Positions 23,788-36,645 of a DNA stretch of 64,000 nucleotides are shown here, one piece after another. The DNA comes from Phaseolus vulgaris (taxonomy: Eukaryota > Streptophyta > Magnoliopsida > Fabales > Fabaceae). The position numbers and the translations under genes were made by a program. The notes beneath the pieces are model-generated. The model searched no databases, was not told the origin of the DNA, and saw only the letters and a list, made by a program, of their open reading frames with translations. The DNA lies in contig NC_023750.2 in assembly GCF_000499845.2 (NCBI RefSeq), positions 3,425,913-3,489,912 on the forward strand, read 5' to 3'. Position 1 is the first letter of the stretch, and every line of letters begins with the position of its first letter.

Positions 23788-24151
23788 TGTAAGACCCAAC
23801 TTAACAAAAAAAAAACATAATAAATAATTATTATTACTGGTAGTTATCATTAGGATTGAATAGGTAACGGTTGTCATTAATAGCTATGAAGTGTCATTAG
23901 TAAGAATCATTAGCATTAAATGAGTCAAGGAGAATATCCTCAACTGTAAAGTAGAGAGAGTAAGGACACACTTGTATAAAAGGAGGGCAAGGCAAAGGAG
24001 GAATGTACGTTTTCATATCCCACTATAGCACATTTGAAACATAACACTGACTTGAGCGTTGGAAGGAGATTGAAGAAAGGTTAAGGACACATCAACTACT
24101 CACCAACAAGCATAAGTACTGTCTGGGGCCCTCACAGTCCTCAGAGGTACA
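23788..24151 (+). repeat. 5' LTR of a Ty3/gypsy element
   Basis: Starts 'tgtaagaccc' and ends 'aggtaca' just before the primer-binding-like 'ttggcgtccactatgggg' at 24153. A TATA-like 'tataaaagg' lies at about 23975. No matching 3' LTR was found in the window. Confidence 0.6.
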
Positions 24152-27100
24152 ATTGGCGTCCACTATGGGGTCGAGACAACACAGTTTCCAGCAGCAGATT
24201 ACAAACAACAATGGTGTCAACAAGGAACAACGTCAACCATGACCGAATAGCAAAAGAACAAATGACCTTAATCCAAGCTCTCCAAGCGCAGATGGAGTAG
24301 TTGCGGCAGAAAAGTGTCGTTGACCAACAGAAGAACGAGGAGGATCGACGGCGACACGAGGAAGATCGATGCCGACAAGACAATGAAATGTTCTTGCTAA
24401 AAAGGAGAATGAACAAAAGATTGGAAGTCCTGAGCGGGAGGGGCAATCCCGAACACCTCACCCTACAACCAATCAATCTAGAGCCATACTACCAGGTCCG
24501 TCAACTCAACCAAATCGCCAAACTCACCAAACCTCCCGGAACGGTCTAGCCCGACCGAGGAAAAAGAACAGAGAGGACACCCATTCACATATGAGATAAT
24601 CGACGCTCCACTCCCTTCAGTGTGGAAAGGACTAACCATCAAACCTTATGATGTCTCCAATGATCCATAGGAGCACCTAAACGTCTTTAAAACACAAATG
24701 ATCTTATGCACAACTGACAACGCACTATGGTGTAAGGTGTTCCCTACCTCTCTCCAAGAAGGACCACTCGGTTGGTTCACCCAACTTCCCACTAATTTTG
24801 TGGGGAGCATCAAAGATCAGACGACGAAATTCATCACACAATACGCCACCAGCTGACTGCATCACACGTCGTCCTTATCCCTCCTCAACGCGAAGCAAGA
24901 AAAAGGTGAATCCATACGAGCATTTATAGACAGATTCAACAAGGTATGCATGGGCATCAAAAATTTGATGCCGGAAATAGCCATGCATCACCTAGTTGAG
25001 GCCATTCGGTCGGGCAAGTTCACAAAAAGCTTAATCAAGAGACTTGCCAAGACATGGATGAACTAAGAACCCGAGCCACGAAGTTCATGCAGATCGAAGA
25101 ACATGTCGACTACCATAAATCAAACTGAAACCACAAGTAAGGAAAGCGAGAAAGAGAAAGATAGAGGCAACCGTCCCGGACCGAAGCGAGCCGAACGATT
25201 TAGAGAGAATCGCGGCCCCCGTTTTCACAGTTACACATCTCTCACAGTCCCAAGGGAAAGGATTCTAGATGAAGCATTACAGCTTGAACTCATCCCGACC
25301 CTTAAATAGTCATAGACACCACGAAACGCCGATACATCCAAACATTGTCAGTACCATCGCAACTATGACCAAACAACAGAAGGATGCCAAGCCTTGAAGG
25401 AAAAAGTTGAAGAATTCGTCTGGGCGGGTCACTTCAAAAAATTTCAAAATAGATGTTGTAGTACACGGTCTACCCAAAGAGACCGCCAGTCATCTCGAGG
25501 ACCAAGAGACTATCACAACCACAAGCGTCCAATCAGAAGAAAACAGAGTGAAAGCCTGGTAAGACAGACCCGACGACGGAGTGAGAGTCCCGAATGGAAC
25601 AATCAGACCATGCATCGAGTGCAGGAAGTCATCAATACCATAGCGGGCCTAATATCACTCGGCGTATCGAAAAAAGAAGACAAATCAATAGTCGGGGGTT
25701 TTGTAGGAGGGGATGTTCTAACTCGGCTAGGAAAAAACATCTCCGAGCCATCCAATCAACTCATGTTAAATCCGACAGAGTAGACCGAGAATACCCTCGA
25801 TAACATTCACCGATTATGATTTTACAGCAATTGACGTCGTTCAAGACGACCCCATGGTAATAATCGTGGAGATTGACAAGTTCGCAATCACTAAGGTCCT
25901 GGTAGATCAGGGCAGCTTAGTGGATATTCTCTACTGGAGAACCATTTAGAAAATGAGAATCTCTGAATCGGAGATTCAACCCTATGAAGAGCATATCATC
26001 GGGTTCTCAAGCGAGAGACTAGACACCAAGGGATACATCGCCTTATATACCACGTTTGGGGAAGAAGGAGGTCTGGCGAAAACCATAAGAATAAGATATT
26101 TATTAGTGAATGCCAATACCTCATACAACATACTACTTGGTCGGTCGTCCATAAACCATCTCAAGGCAATAATGTCTACCCCCATCTGGCCATGAAATTC
26201 CCATCCACAACCAGGGACATCGTCGCAGTCCACGTAGATCAAAAGGTCACACGTGAATGTTATGTCGCAAGTTTAAAAGTAGAACCTACCATATGACTGT
26301 ACAAAGCATCGCGCGAGGCTGATCTCGAAAAAGAAGAGAACGTTTGGCTGAAAATTGTTCTCGTAGCGAGGCAAAGGAGTATATGGTCGCACTCGTAGAT
26401 CTAGATCCTTGGCTTGACGACGCACGAATGGAAGCGGCCGAAGATCTTCAGCCTTTGCCCCTCAATGATGATGAACACAAGACATACATCGGTTCGTCCT
26501 TGAACCTAGACAACCACAGATTGATCAGTAGAACTCTGATGGATAACGTTGATCTCTTTGCATGGACAGCCGCCAACATTCCACGGGTGAGCCCCGACAT
26601 TATTACACATCACCTCTCTCTTTACAAGGAGGCAAGACTAGTGACTTAAAAAAAACGAAAACTCGAGGAAGAAAGGTGCCATGTCGTCCGCGAAGAAGCC
26701 GAAAAATTGTTGAAAGCGGGTTTCATCCGAAAAGCGCATTTTACGACCTGGCTAGCCAAAGTCGTAATGGTCAAAAAATCCAATGGTAAGTGACGGATGT
26801 GTGTGGACTATACTGATCTCAATAAATCATGCCCTAAAGACTCATATCCATTACCGACCATTGACCGGCTAGTTGATGGAGCCACTAGCCATAATATCTT
26901 AAGTTTTCTGGATGCCTATTCGGGATACAATCAAATCCAGATGCATCTCAAGTGACAAGGAAAAAACAACTTTCAGTACTAACTCTGACAACTTTTACTA
27001 TGAAGTCATGCCCTTTGGCCCCAAAGATGTTGGAGTCACTTACCAACGATTGATGGACAACGTCTTCCATGGCATGATCGAAAGAAGTGTCAAAGTTTAT

Positions 27101-27660
27101 ATGGATCGTCGTCAAGTCTGACTCGTCCGAACAACACATTCAGGATTTACAGGAAGTATTTCAAGCTCTACACCACTATCAAATACGCCTTAATCCCGAC
27201 AAATGTGCATTTGGAGTAGAAGGAGGGAAGTTTCTAGGTTTTATGCTCATTGATCGAGGCATATAAGCCAATCCATAGAAGTGTAAGGCGATTACCGTAA
27301 TGCGCAGTTCCACCAGCATTAAGGAAATACAAAGGTTGATCAGTCGACTCACGACTCTCTCTCGATTTATGCCCAAGCTAGCAGAGCGAACGAGACTCAT
27401 CGTACAACTCTTACGAAAAGCTTCCAAATTCGAGTGGACAGACGAATGTGAAAACATATTCCTTCAACTGAAGACATTCTTGGCATCCCCTCCATTTATT
27501 CAAAAGCTGGTTTCCAAGGAGCCCATAGTGGTTTATCTGGAAGTATCAGAGAAGGCATTCAGTTCAGTGTTGGTCCAAGAAATAAATATCAAAGAGCGCC
27601 CAGTCTACTTCGTCAGTTTTCTCGTCCAACTTACCCAAGCAAGTTATAGCTCGCCTAGGT
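24152..27660 (+). mobile_element. Ty3/gypsy retrotransposon internal region, degenerate and 3'-truncated
   Basis: Gag begins at 24211 (MVSTRNN) and continues through stops with 'PFTYEIIDAPLPSVWKGLTI', 'EHLNVFKTQM' and 'EKGESIRAFIDRFNKVC'. A zinc-finger-like 'CQYHRNYDQTTEGC' lies near 25349. Protease follows (25800-26200), with 'VLVDQGSLVDILYW' at the active-site region and 'NTSYNILLGRSSINHLKAI'. RT follows (26690-27120), with 'CVDYTDLNKSCPKDSYPLP' and 'SFLDAYSGYNQIQM'; the usual Y-x-D-D is broken after 'VYMD'. RNase H follows (27430-27650), with 'AFSSVLVQE' and 'RPVYFVSFL'. It stops before integrase. Many stops make it inactive. The gag style resembles the Tat-type gypsy lineage. Confidence 0.8.
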
Positions 27661-27811
27661 GAGAAGTCACTTAGCCAAGTCTAACTAGGTTAAATATGAG
27701 GCATAATCCTAGATATCATTGGAAGAGTAAAAGGTGATAGAAAATCCTAGAGGAAACAGTCGTCAAGGAGAAACATCCTGGATCGTCTTTTCTAGCTTTC
27801 CATGCTCTTAA
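27661..27811. other. junction between gypsy remnant and repeat copy B
   Basis: No coding signal. Probably part of the repeat, or an unassigned insertion. Confidence 0.3.
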
Positions 27812-28440
27812 TGGCCAACATGAGTGGCTAATTCTACCATTTGAGATTGAGAGTAATCTGTTCAAACTCTTATGGATTGAGGTGATATTTAAACAAAATA
27901 TTTTGTTCTTGATTGATGATTGGTATTGTCATTTTAATCTTAACGCTTGTTTTATCATGATTTTGATCCTTAGATTTGACTGAAAAACATTTCTAAGTTT
28001 TTAACCTTAATGATAATGCTTAACATATTTGAATGTTAGGAATAAATTTGAAATGTTAATTGTTATCAACACTTGCTCATAACAATAAGGAGTTTTTATA
28101 AATATGCGAGGAATCAATATTTAGGAGATTATCTTAATAATTTTACATACAATGAATCGATATAAATGAATTTTATATGGGCATCATCAAACATAGAATA
28201 TTATTATGCTTTTCAAAATAAAAAAGAGTGAGAAGGATGAACCCCAATCCCAATTTTCTCAATTGAATCAACAACTCTTAACTTTGCTTTATTTACATTC
28301 TTGCAATCTAATACAAACCAAACTTTTATATATTGTTTTTTATTTAGTGAATATTATACTTGAGAATTCTACTATTCCTTGTGGATTCGATATTCATTCA
28401 TATGGACAAATTTATTACTTTCTGACACAGTACTCTTGCA
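27812..28440. repeat. non-coding dispersed repeat, copy B
   Basis: Diverged copy of 1-640, same orientation. It ends 'tattactttctgacacagta', after which copia integrase-like coding sequence begins at once. This contrasts with copy A, which is followed by CACTA sequence. Confidence 0.6.
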
Positions 28441-30275
28441 ATAAAATAGTCTTCAAGGTGCCAAACAAAATTTGGTTTGGCAAGAATGTGAAGTATGAAC
28501 ACTCGAGAGTCTTTTAGTTATAAGACAATTGTGTATGTTCTAAAGGATGAAATATCCAAGTTGGATGCAAAGTTAAGACAATGTATCTTCATTGACTTTG
28601 GTGAGGATGAATTTGATTGTAGGTTTTGTGATCATGTTTTAAAAAACCTATGATAAGTCAAGCAACATGATTATGGAGATGATGTAGACCTTCCTATTGA
28701 TGAGAAGGAGGAGGAATATAAATGTCAAGGATGAAAACCCTAGTGATACTATTGAACCATCTGAAGTTTAATCCATGAGGTCTATCAAGGAGAGACAAAC
28801 ATCTCGTAGGTATTCCTCTAATGAGTTTGTGATCTTAATAGATGAGGGAGAAGTTGTATCTTATAAAGAGGCCATGAAAAGTTAAGAGAAGAAAAAATGG
28901 TTGGCTGATGAAAAATGAGATGAAATCCTAACATGATTTTTTTATGTTGACTATGGGTAATAGAGCCTTAGATAATAGATGGATCTATAGGGTGAAACAT
29001 GAGAGTAAATCCATGTCTCTTAAGTACAAAGTTAGATTAATGGTGAATGGTTTTAATAAAATAAAAAGTGTTGATTTTAATGATATTTTCTCACCTATTG
29101 TGCAAACTTCATCCATAACAATTATGTCAAGTTTATTTACTAATATTGATTTAAAGATAGAGGAAATGAGTGTGAAAAATGTTTTCCTTCATGTAATTTG
29201 GAGAAAGGGATCCACATGAAGCAACTTAGTGATTATCTTATTGAAGGTAATAAAGACTATACGTGTAGGCTATGAAAGAGCTTATATGATTTGAAGTAGG
29301 CTTCAAGATAATGATGCAAGAAGCTCGAGTTTGTTATGTGTGAGCAAGGCTACAAGAAGACTACTTCTGACCATTGTGTCTTTGTTATAATTTTTTTAAT
29401 GATTTTATTACCTTGTTATTATATATTGCTTACATGGTTATTGTTAAGAAATATATTTCCAAGATTGATAGGTTGAAGAAGTAATTGAGTGGGTGATTTG
29501 CATTAAGCATATAAGAGGTGTTAAATAGTTTCTTGGTGTCAAGAAGGAGAATAAGCTTTAACTGTCATAATAACATTATATTAAAAGAGAGCTACAAGGA
29601 TTCTAGCTAGAAAAAAGCCTAGGTGGTGAGTACTTCTAGTGTTACTTATTTTAGTCAATTTGATGTATGCAATGATATGCCAAGACCATATATAACACAC
29701 ATTGTTGGTACAACTAGTATATTTTTGTCAAACCTACCTAGAAAGCATTAAAATGTTGTGGAATGGATTTTGAAGTATCTTCATGGTATTGTTAATATGG
29801 AACATTGTTTTGGTGGTGATAAACATTCTTGAGTGAAGTATTCAAATTCAATATAACTAAATATATTGATTCCATATTTGATTAATTTTTCAAGGAAAGT
29901 TGTGACTTGACAGTTTAGGCTACCAAAGTTTGTTAACTTTTTTTCTATAGAGACCAAATTTATTGGCATTACTAAAGAATACAAGGAGTTGTTATGGGTA
30001 AACAAATTCTTGCATGAGTTTGATTTTGTTCAAGAAAAATATTTATTATTTATTATTTATTATTTATATACGAGAACAATATTTACAATTTTTATATAGT
30101 TCAAGTGTTATTCATTTTGGTAAGAATTCAAATTTTCATTGAAGATCTAAACATATTGATGTGAAGTATTATTAGATACAAGATGTTTTTTATGCTAAGT
30201 TGTTGGAAGTAACAAATTCATACTAGTGATAATAGAGCTATTATGATGATTAAGTCATTGTACAAAGGGTTGTTC
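28441..30275 (+). mobile_element. Ty1/copia retrotransposon, integrase end to RNase H, degenerate
   Basis: Begins with the integrase C-terminal region 'VPNKIWFGKNVKYEHSRVF' and then 'SKLDAKLRQCIF'. The RT region reads 'ALDNRWIYRVKHESK', 'YKVRLMVNGF', 'DFNDIFSPIVQTSSI' and 'KSLYDLK'. RNase H-end motifs 'SKHIDVKYY' and 'HTSDNRAIMMIKSL' occur at about 30150-30260. Numerous stops and shifts are present. No gag, protease or LTRs were found attached. It is a 5'-truncated dead copy directly abutting the repeat on its left. Confidence 0.8.
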
Positions 30276-30742
30276 GTGTTGATTTGATATCAATTATTTC
30301 ATGACATAGATCAAGTGAGTCAAGTCATAATTAAATAACGGTGTTCGAATTGTTACATTCTTAACTAAAAATAGTTATACCTTAATTATCAGTTATAACT
30401 TTTTATCTAACTAATAGTTATTAATCATAGTAGATGTATTTTTTTATTTTATTTGAACAAATCATAGTTTTAATCATGGAGGGATTTTCCATGTTAAAAC
30501 ACCCATAATAATAAAATTTAACAAAAAAATCACATTACTACAATTATACATTTTAAAATAAAGATAAACCTAATAATATTTCTTGGTACCCGAGTCCGTG
30601 TCACGCGGGTTAATTCCCCCGACCCGAAAAGTGGACAATTCTGGAGAGTACTCGTCCTACTATATAATATCATATAACACCAACACCACTCATCATCCTC
30701 TGTATAAACAAATCAGTGACTAAGCGAGGAAAAACAAGAAAA
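30276..30742. promoter_or_regulatory. upstream region of the FKBP15 gene
   Basis: AT-rich to about 30585, then a GC-richer stretch with 'gggttaattcccccgacccg' (about 30607-30626) and a TATA-like 'tatataatatcatataac' near 30661. The start codon follows about 75 bp later. It is a plausible core promoter by position only. Confidence 0.45.
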
Positions 30743-33700
30743 ATGAGTTTCCGTTCTACCATGAACGCCGTTACCCTTCTTCTCTTCTTCCTTTTCGTTT
30801 CCGCATTAGGTATCCAATTCTACTCTTCCTCTTCTTCACCCTTCCACGTGCAATTTTTCATTTCCTCTTAATTTCCCTTTCTCTTCCTTCCGCAATTGCT
30901 TTAGATCTCGCCAATCTTCCTCTTCGATTCATCGATTCTTATGGTTTCTCGTTGTCTCTGATATTTTTTTTTTCCTTTTCTGTGGTTAAGTTTGTGCGAA
31001 GAAGACGGCTGATGTGACGGAGTTGCAGATAGGCGTGAAGGTAGCCTTTAATGTTATTCTGGTTAAGATCCATGGCGTTTTTTTATTGTTTAGCTTATAG
31101 GCGCTGGATAATTTGTACGGAAAAGGAGTTTGCGTTTTTGTTTTTTGGCTTTTGGTTAGAATTCGTTTTTTGTGTATTTTTTAATAACTTGATTTTAATA
31201 TATGTGATGGGTCTATTCACGGGCGAGTGTGACCGCATTGAACAATCGGAATTTTTGTTGGAATTGAAGCAGTATAAGTGTTGTTTCCTTGGCTTTCCTG
31301 CAAAGTCCAAGGGTACTTTTTTTTATGTATAAAAAATGTTAGTACTTGCTAATTTATGGCATCATCTGATGTGTGTTCAAGTGCAGTGAAAAGCCTTGTA
31401 TGGATTTGGAATATTCGATGTTACCATGTTATGATCCTTTAGGCTATTCGGTAAAATAGTTTGTTCATAAGAAAAAGAAAATTATCGTAGTATGCTTAGC
31501 AATTTTTGACTTGGTGTTTTAAAATAAAGTATAAATACATGAATGGAGTCTGGCTATGGCTTTGAATGACCTAGTGGTATGGTGTGTGGGGGACAGTGCT
31601 GTTCTTGCAGAGGGCATTTTATATGCTTTACATATATATGTTGTCTTCTGCCGGATCACAAGTTCATTGTGATAGATAGCATGGACAAATTGTTGGTAAC
31701 TGGTAAGGATGGAAATAAAAAATTCTGGAAATTTATTGTGGAGGCTGTAAACAGGGAATACGTTATGGTTTTCCTGTGAATGATGCAAAAAAATTTATTC
31801 CCAGAGATACTGAAATTGTTGCCTGCCAATATATGTTAGCAAGGTTACTACTGATGCCCTGTTTCTTTTTGCAGTATAAACCAACATCATGTGATGTTCA
31901 GGCACACAAAGGTGATAGAGTCAGAGTACACTATCGGGTTAGTAATTTCTCAAGTTTATGTCGTGAGGCTGGAAGGATGGTGCAGTTTAGTGAAACCTTT
32001 TTAAGTAAAATGTTTGTTGAAAGGGAAAAGGCTCACAGTCTTTGCTGAAGTTACATATAATAAATCTGAAGCGCAACAATAAAGTATTTGATGCATAATA
32101 TTCACTCACCATTCATCCATAAAATTAACTCTAATGTGAATGAAATATAGTATATATATTATGTATAATGAACAATGCAAAGTACTATAATATCTGTTTG
32201 GCAATTTTAGTTTCCCTATTATGTTGCACATGCCTTATTCTGGTTTTCAACGGGATGGATAATATTACCTTATTGTTAATTTCATATACTGTTTTTTGAT
32301 AAATTTCCGTGTCATTTTTCTAGAAGTAACATTACTAGATTATTTATTTTCTTCTTGGTCTATCTTGGTGGTTTATTTTTGGTATTTCATAATCTGAACC
32401 TCGCCTTCTAATCTGGGCAATAATCTGACTACCCATTGAAAGAACATGAGTGGGGGTAAGGCATCTGTGACATAATCACAACTGGAAATTACCTAGAGTC
32501 ATTTCAATGGTATGCTATTTGCGTATCCTTGTTTTTGTTTATATGGAGTTTTTATTTTAGGTGATCAAATGGCTACACCACAGGAAAGCATTTTAAGCTA
32601 CATATACTCAAACAAATTATTATTTTCAAATCTCATTTCATTTGTTAATGTGATGAGGGATCAATGTATTTACTTAATTTTGTTGATAGTATTCTTGGAT
32701 GTGTTTCCAGGGGCAACTCACTGATGGAACTGTTTTCGATTCTAGCTTCGAAAGAAAAAATCCCATTGAATTTGAGCTTGGTGCCGGTCAAGTGATCAAA
32801 GGTATGTTGTGCATAAACAACTTAAATTTTTTAAATTTGCAGTTTCATTACCATTAAAAGTGGTTATCGACTAGCTACTATGCTTGTTTTTTCTTATTTA
32901 CTGAAAGTGGAAGTTATTAAGTAGATAAAACAAAGGAGAGAAAAAAAGATGCTGCAAACTGTAAAGAAATTGTATGCCAGATCACAGTTGTGTACAATGG
33001 AAAGAGTCGTGGAAGTTGGAAACAGATGAGAATCCTTGTACAATCAATTCTTGACGATTGATTGTATAATACCGGATTTTGACGTTTACGAGGCATGTAA
33101 TATGCAAAATGTTACCTTGTAGTAGCATTTTTTCCTTATCTTCGCCATGTCCTCCCCTGCTCTTTCAAGTATCTTCTGTTATCAGCATTACCTTAAAATT
33201 GCAATTGAGCTATAATTTATACTGATATAGTTTCGGATTTATGTGTATTATATTACTTCATTTATTTGCATGGTTGTATTTACATAATCATACTAAAATG
33301 CATTGCAATTTTATTACAAATTACATATGATTGATGGGAAATCTTTCAAGATAGAGGATTCAATGTCACTTTGTCTCTCTGCAGGGTGGGACCAGGGATT
33401 ATTGGGAATGTGTCTTGGTGAGAAGAGGAAGTTGAAAATACCATCAAGAATGGGCTATGGAGAGCAGGGTTCCCTACCCACTATTCCAGGTAGTTTATCA
33501 TGTTGATAATGATAGTAACGCTCTCTACCCAGCCTTCATTTCTAATTAGTAAAATTTATGTTTGACAGCTAGATATTTGATCAGATTGCCGGCTGTTTTT
33601 ATGTATCACCAGAATAATCTCCCGTATACTTTTCTTTTAAGATATAGGGACGTTAGGTATCACATAAAATTTTTCATACTTGGGAATTATGATTATTGGA

Positions 33701-34030
33701 ATGATTAAATTCCATTTTGATGTGTGTTTTGGATCATATTTTAATTACATTGTATTATGAGATTATACGATAAAGAACTTACCAGAAATAGGTGAGAGAG
33801 AGAGAGAGAGTAAACAAATGTTAAATTAGTGGCACTTCCATGAATATTCAATTTTTTTAGTTTGTATTTGTATATATCACAACTAACCATATTATGAATT
33901 TATATATACTTATGATATACATGACTTATAACTGGCAGGTGGTGCAACACTAATATTTGACACTGAGCTTGTAGGAGTGAATGACAAAAGTTTAGATGAA
34001 GAAAATAAAAGCTCAATCCCAGAAGTGTAG
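30743..34030 (+). CDS. FKBP15: FKBP15-type peptidyl-prolyl cis-trans isomerase, secretory pathway/ER
   Basis: Six exons with GT-AG junctions: 30743-30809, 30991-31040, 31875-31937, 32711-32801, 33385-33489 and 33939-34030. Together they give 155 aa. The protein catalyses cis-trans isomerisation of prolyl bonds during folding. Residues 1-25 are a hydrophobic signal peptide ('[15 protein letters not shown]', then C-A-K-K). The FKBP fold runs from about residue 40: '[13 protein letters not shown]', 'DGTVFDSS', '[16 protein letters not shown]', '[18 protein letters not shown]' and '[10 protein letters not shown]'. Ligand-pocket residues Y, F, D, V, I, W and Y are in place. Length fits plant FKBP15 (about 150-165 aa). 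The C-terminus ends in Pro-Glu-Val, without a KDEL-like signal. The large third intron holds no gene. The frame closes perfectly across all exons, so it looks functional. Confidence 0.92.
33793..33812. repeat. (GA)n microsatellite in FKBP15 intron 5
   Basis: A short run of about nine GA units. Confidence 0.9.
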
Positions 34031-35097
34031 ACAAAATGGAAAGAAATGGAATGTTGAGACTTTTTGCTATCTTAAGTTTATTTTTGGTCTTCAATAATGA
34101 TTTTATGACCCCAGGTTTCACTGTTTAAATCTTGAGCTTAATTTACAAAGATTTAGGCTCTGTACCCTTCTTTTGTATTCATCTTTTGTATCTGTTTCAA
34201 TACTCTTTAAAACATTGCTTTGTTTTAGAAAATTAAAAGATTAGACTTGTTTCTTAAGACGGTCTTTAATTTAAAGTATTTTAAGACCACCTGTTGAGGA
34301 GCTGTCTCCCAAACGGTATTTTTTTTTAGAAATTGAAAATGTTGAAATTTTCTTCCAAAATAAATACGTCTAAAAAAATTATTTGAATACATTAATTCTC
34401 AAATAACATTTTCTCTAACTTACATATTTCTACACGTACCAAAAATGAAGCTGAATTTCAGTCTGATTTTTTTTTTAATTTATCTTTAAAGTGAAAAAAT
34501 AGAGAGAATTTAGTAGTTACTCTCTGGATTGAGGAGGATTTATTTGAATTATTTAAAAAAATATTTAACTTGAAAAAATTAAAAAAATGTTGGTATAATA
34601 AATTTTAAAAATATACTCAATCATACTTATGAGCACATCGTTTCTATCTCTTTCTGATTTTATTAGAGTAAATTGTAAAGCTTTACAACATAATTTACTT
34701 AATAGTTTTTTTTTTTATAAATTAGTGAGTAAACGTAAAATAATATAACAAAATATAATTATATAAATTTTATTAAGTAAATACAATTTATATGTTTAGA
34801 AAAATATAATTATAATAATAGATTTTTAAAACATAATCCATTTTCATATATTCTGCGTTTCTATTAGCATGAAACACTTGTGATACCTACTCAATTGGAT
34901 GTCTTTTAAGTATCTGGTTTTGTTTTAATTTCAATGAACTCTTACGTATTTAGTTTGGACTTTATATGTAGTTATCCACAAATTTGATCAAAATAAATTC
35001 AAAATATAAAAACTCATTTTTATAAACTCAAAAATTTGTTATATGTAGTTTTTACAATCCTAGTTCTTATGATAGGAGTCCTTATTAGGTTTTTTTC
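34031..35097. other. 3' flank of FKBP15 and AT-rich spacer
   Basis: The first few hundred bases include the 3' UTR; exact polyadenylation was not assigned. The remainder is AT-rich without recognisable coding sequence. Confidence 0.5.
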
Positions 35098-35744
35098 TAA
35101 CTAATTTTTTATAAATTTCCCAACAATTTTTTTTTTCAAAAATGGGTAAATCATCAATTCAACCTACGTTTTCTAAATTTTAACTCGCCAATCACAACTA
35201 TGATTTAAAAAAATATAAATTTGTATATTAAGTATACGATTTCAATTAGAAATTGTATATCCAATATAAGTTTTCCAATTTTAAGTTATTTATCCTGTCA
35301 GATTTTTAAAAAGAAATTAAAATTTAGAATTCATATATTTTATATACAATTTTAATTAAAATCATATATATGTTTTTAATTTTTTAATATATAATAATTT
35401 GAATATACTTTTTAATATTTAAAAAAATAAATTAGATAAGTTTAATTTATTATTTATAACTTTTTTATATGTAATTAAAGAAAATTAATTTTTAATAAAA
35501 TATTTTTTAACTGAACAAGTTATATAAAATCTTTTTATTATGTAATTAAAGAATAGCTGAATTTTTAGAAAATAATTTTTATTTATATAATTAGAAAATT
35601 AAATACATTAAAATTAAGTTACTCTTAATAAAATTAATGATGTAATATTTTAATAATATAATTAATTATTTTAAAATTTATTGAAATAAATTTAATTTAT
35701 ATGATAAAAAATTTAACCTAAAAGTTGAAATGGACAACATTAAC

Positions 35745-35904
35745 CAAAATATATTATAAGAGTTTACATTATTATCGATAAGGACATTTGTTCTATTGTG
35801 ACATTCTTTCCTACTCTAAGAATATTTGTTTGCCTTATTTGGAAGTGGTTCATTCATTTAATAGTGTATACGATTAGTTGTTGGTCTGCTTCCTAATTCC
35901 TTAT
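35745..35904 (-). pseudogene. MULE transposase C-terminus (zinc-knuckle end), separated by an insertion
   Basis: Reads 'SRPTTNRIHY', stop, 'MNEPLPNKANKYS', stop, 'SRKECHNRTNV'. This matches the plant MULE tail 'RP...RI.NEMDE......C..C...GHNR.NCP', with Cys residues lost to stops and substitutions. It continues the frame of 41002-41940 once the gypsy insertion is ignored. Confidence 0.65.
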
Positions 35905-36630
35905 TGATGGAGGAGGGCCCAAGTTCACCACACTATGAAAGCCAAGCTTCCAAGGCTAGACCGTCTAGCCCATGATGAGGAGCGTCTAGACTCAAAAGGA
36001 ACGTCTAGCCTATGATGAGGAGCGTCTAGGCCATGATGAGGAGCGGCTACATAAGGAGCGTCTAGGAGGAATCCTAGACCGTCTAGCTTCACGTACACAT
36101 GGGTCAAGCTACGGTTTTGGGAAGAGAAGACCTTGTAATTGTTACATGGAGGCCCATTAAGGGTGCCTTAGTAATTAGAGTAGTGTATAAAGCATAAACT
36201 TGTCTTACACATGATTTATCCTAGATTTTGTGCACATTCTAGAAGCTTGCTCACTTGGCCGACCATGTGCCCATGTGCTACCATGTGGATTCATTTGCAT
36301 TTCATTTGAGAAGCATTTCATCTTCTCTTAGCTTAGGAATTACGGCCTCCTTGGCTATAAAAGGAGATGCTTGACTCATGTATTTGCAAGATTATTGTGA
36401 GTAAAGTTATGCTGCCAACATTGTGCCATACTTTGCTTCTACCTAGTTTCTAGGCTCTAATCTTCATCTTCCTCACTTACCATAGGGTTGGCCGAACCTC
36501 CCTACTTCCATACATATCATGCACCTTCAAGATCACCATAGCTCCTAGGAGGATCTTGCACATACACATCCATGGCTTCCGCACCATTTTTTCACATGAC
36601 TCTAAGAAGAGCTTCATGAATTTACCATCA
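35905..36630 (+). repeat. 5' LTR
   Basis: TATA box 'tataaaagg' at 36356-36364. U3 contains several copies of the 7-mer CGTCTAG, set in a repeated unit of about 21 bp ('catgatgaggagcgtctag'), at 35961-36088. Confidence 0.9.
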
Positions 36631-36632
36631 TT

Positions 36633-36645
36633 TGGTATCATGAGC
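36633..36645 (+). other. primer-binding site
   Basis: TGGTATCATGAGC starts two bases after the 5' LTR. It resembles the site complementary to the 3' end of initiator tRNA-Met (TGGTATCAGAGC) with small differences. Confidence 0.6.

Noticed and set aside
31051..32048. Several frames of 66-93 codons in FKBP15 introns
   Set aside because: No domains, lying in introns with clear splice sites on both sides; hydrophobic content reflects T-rich intron sequence.
35925..36107. 60-codon frame in the LTR, repeated at 40296-40478
   Set aside because: Arises from the CGTCTAG repeat array in U3; duplicated because LTRs are duplicated, not a gene.
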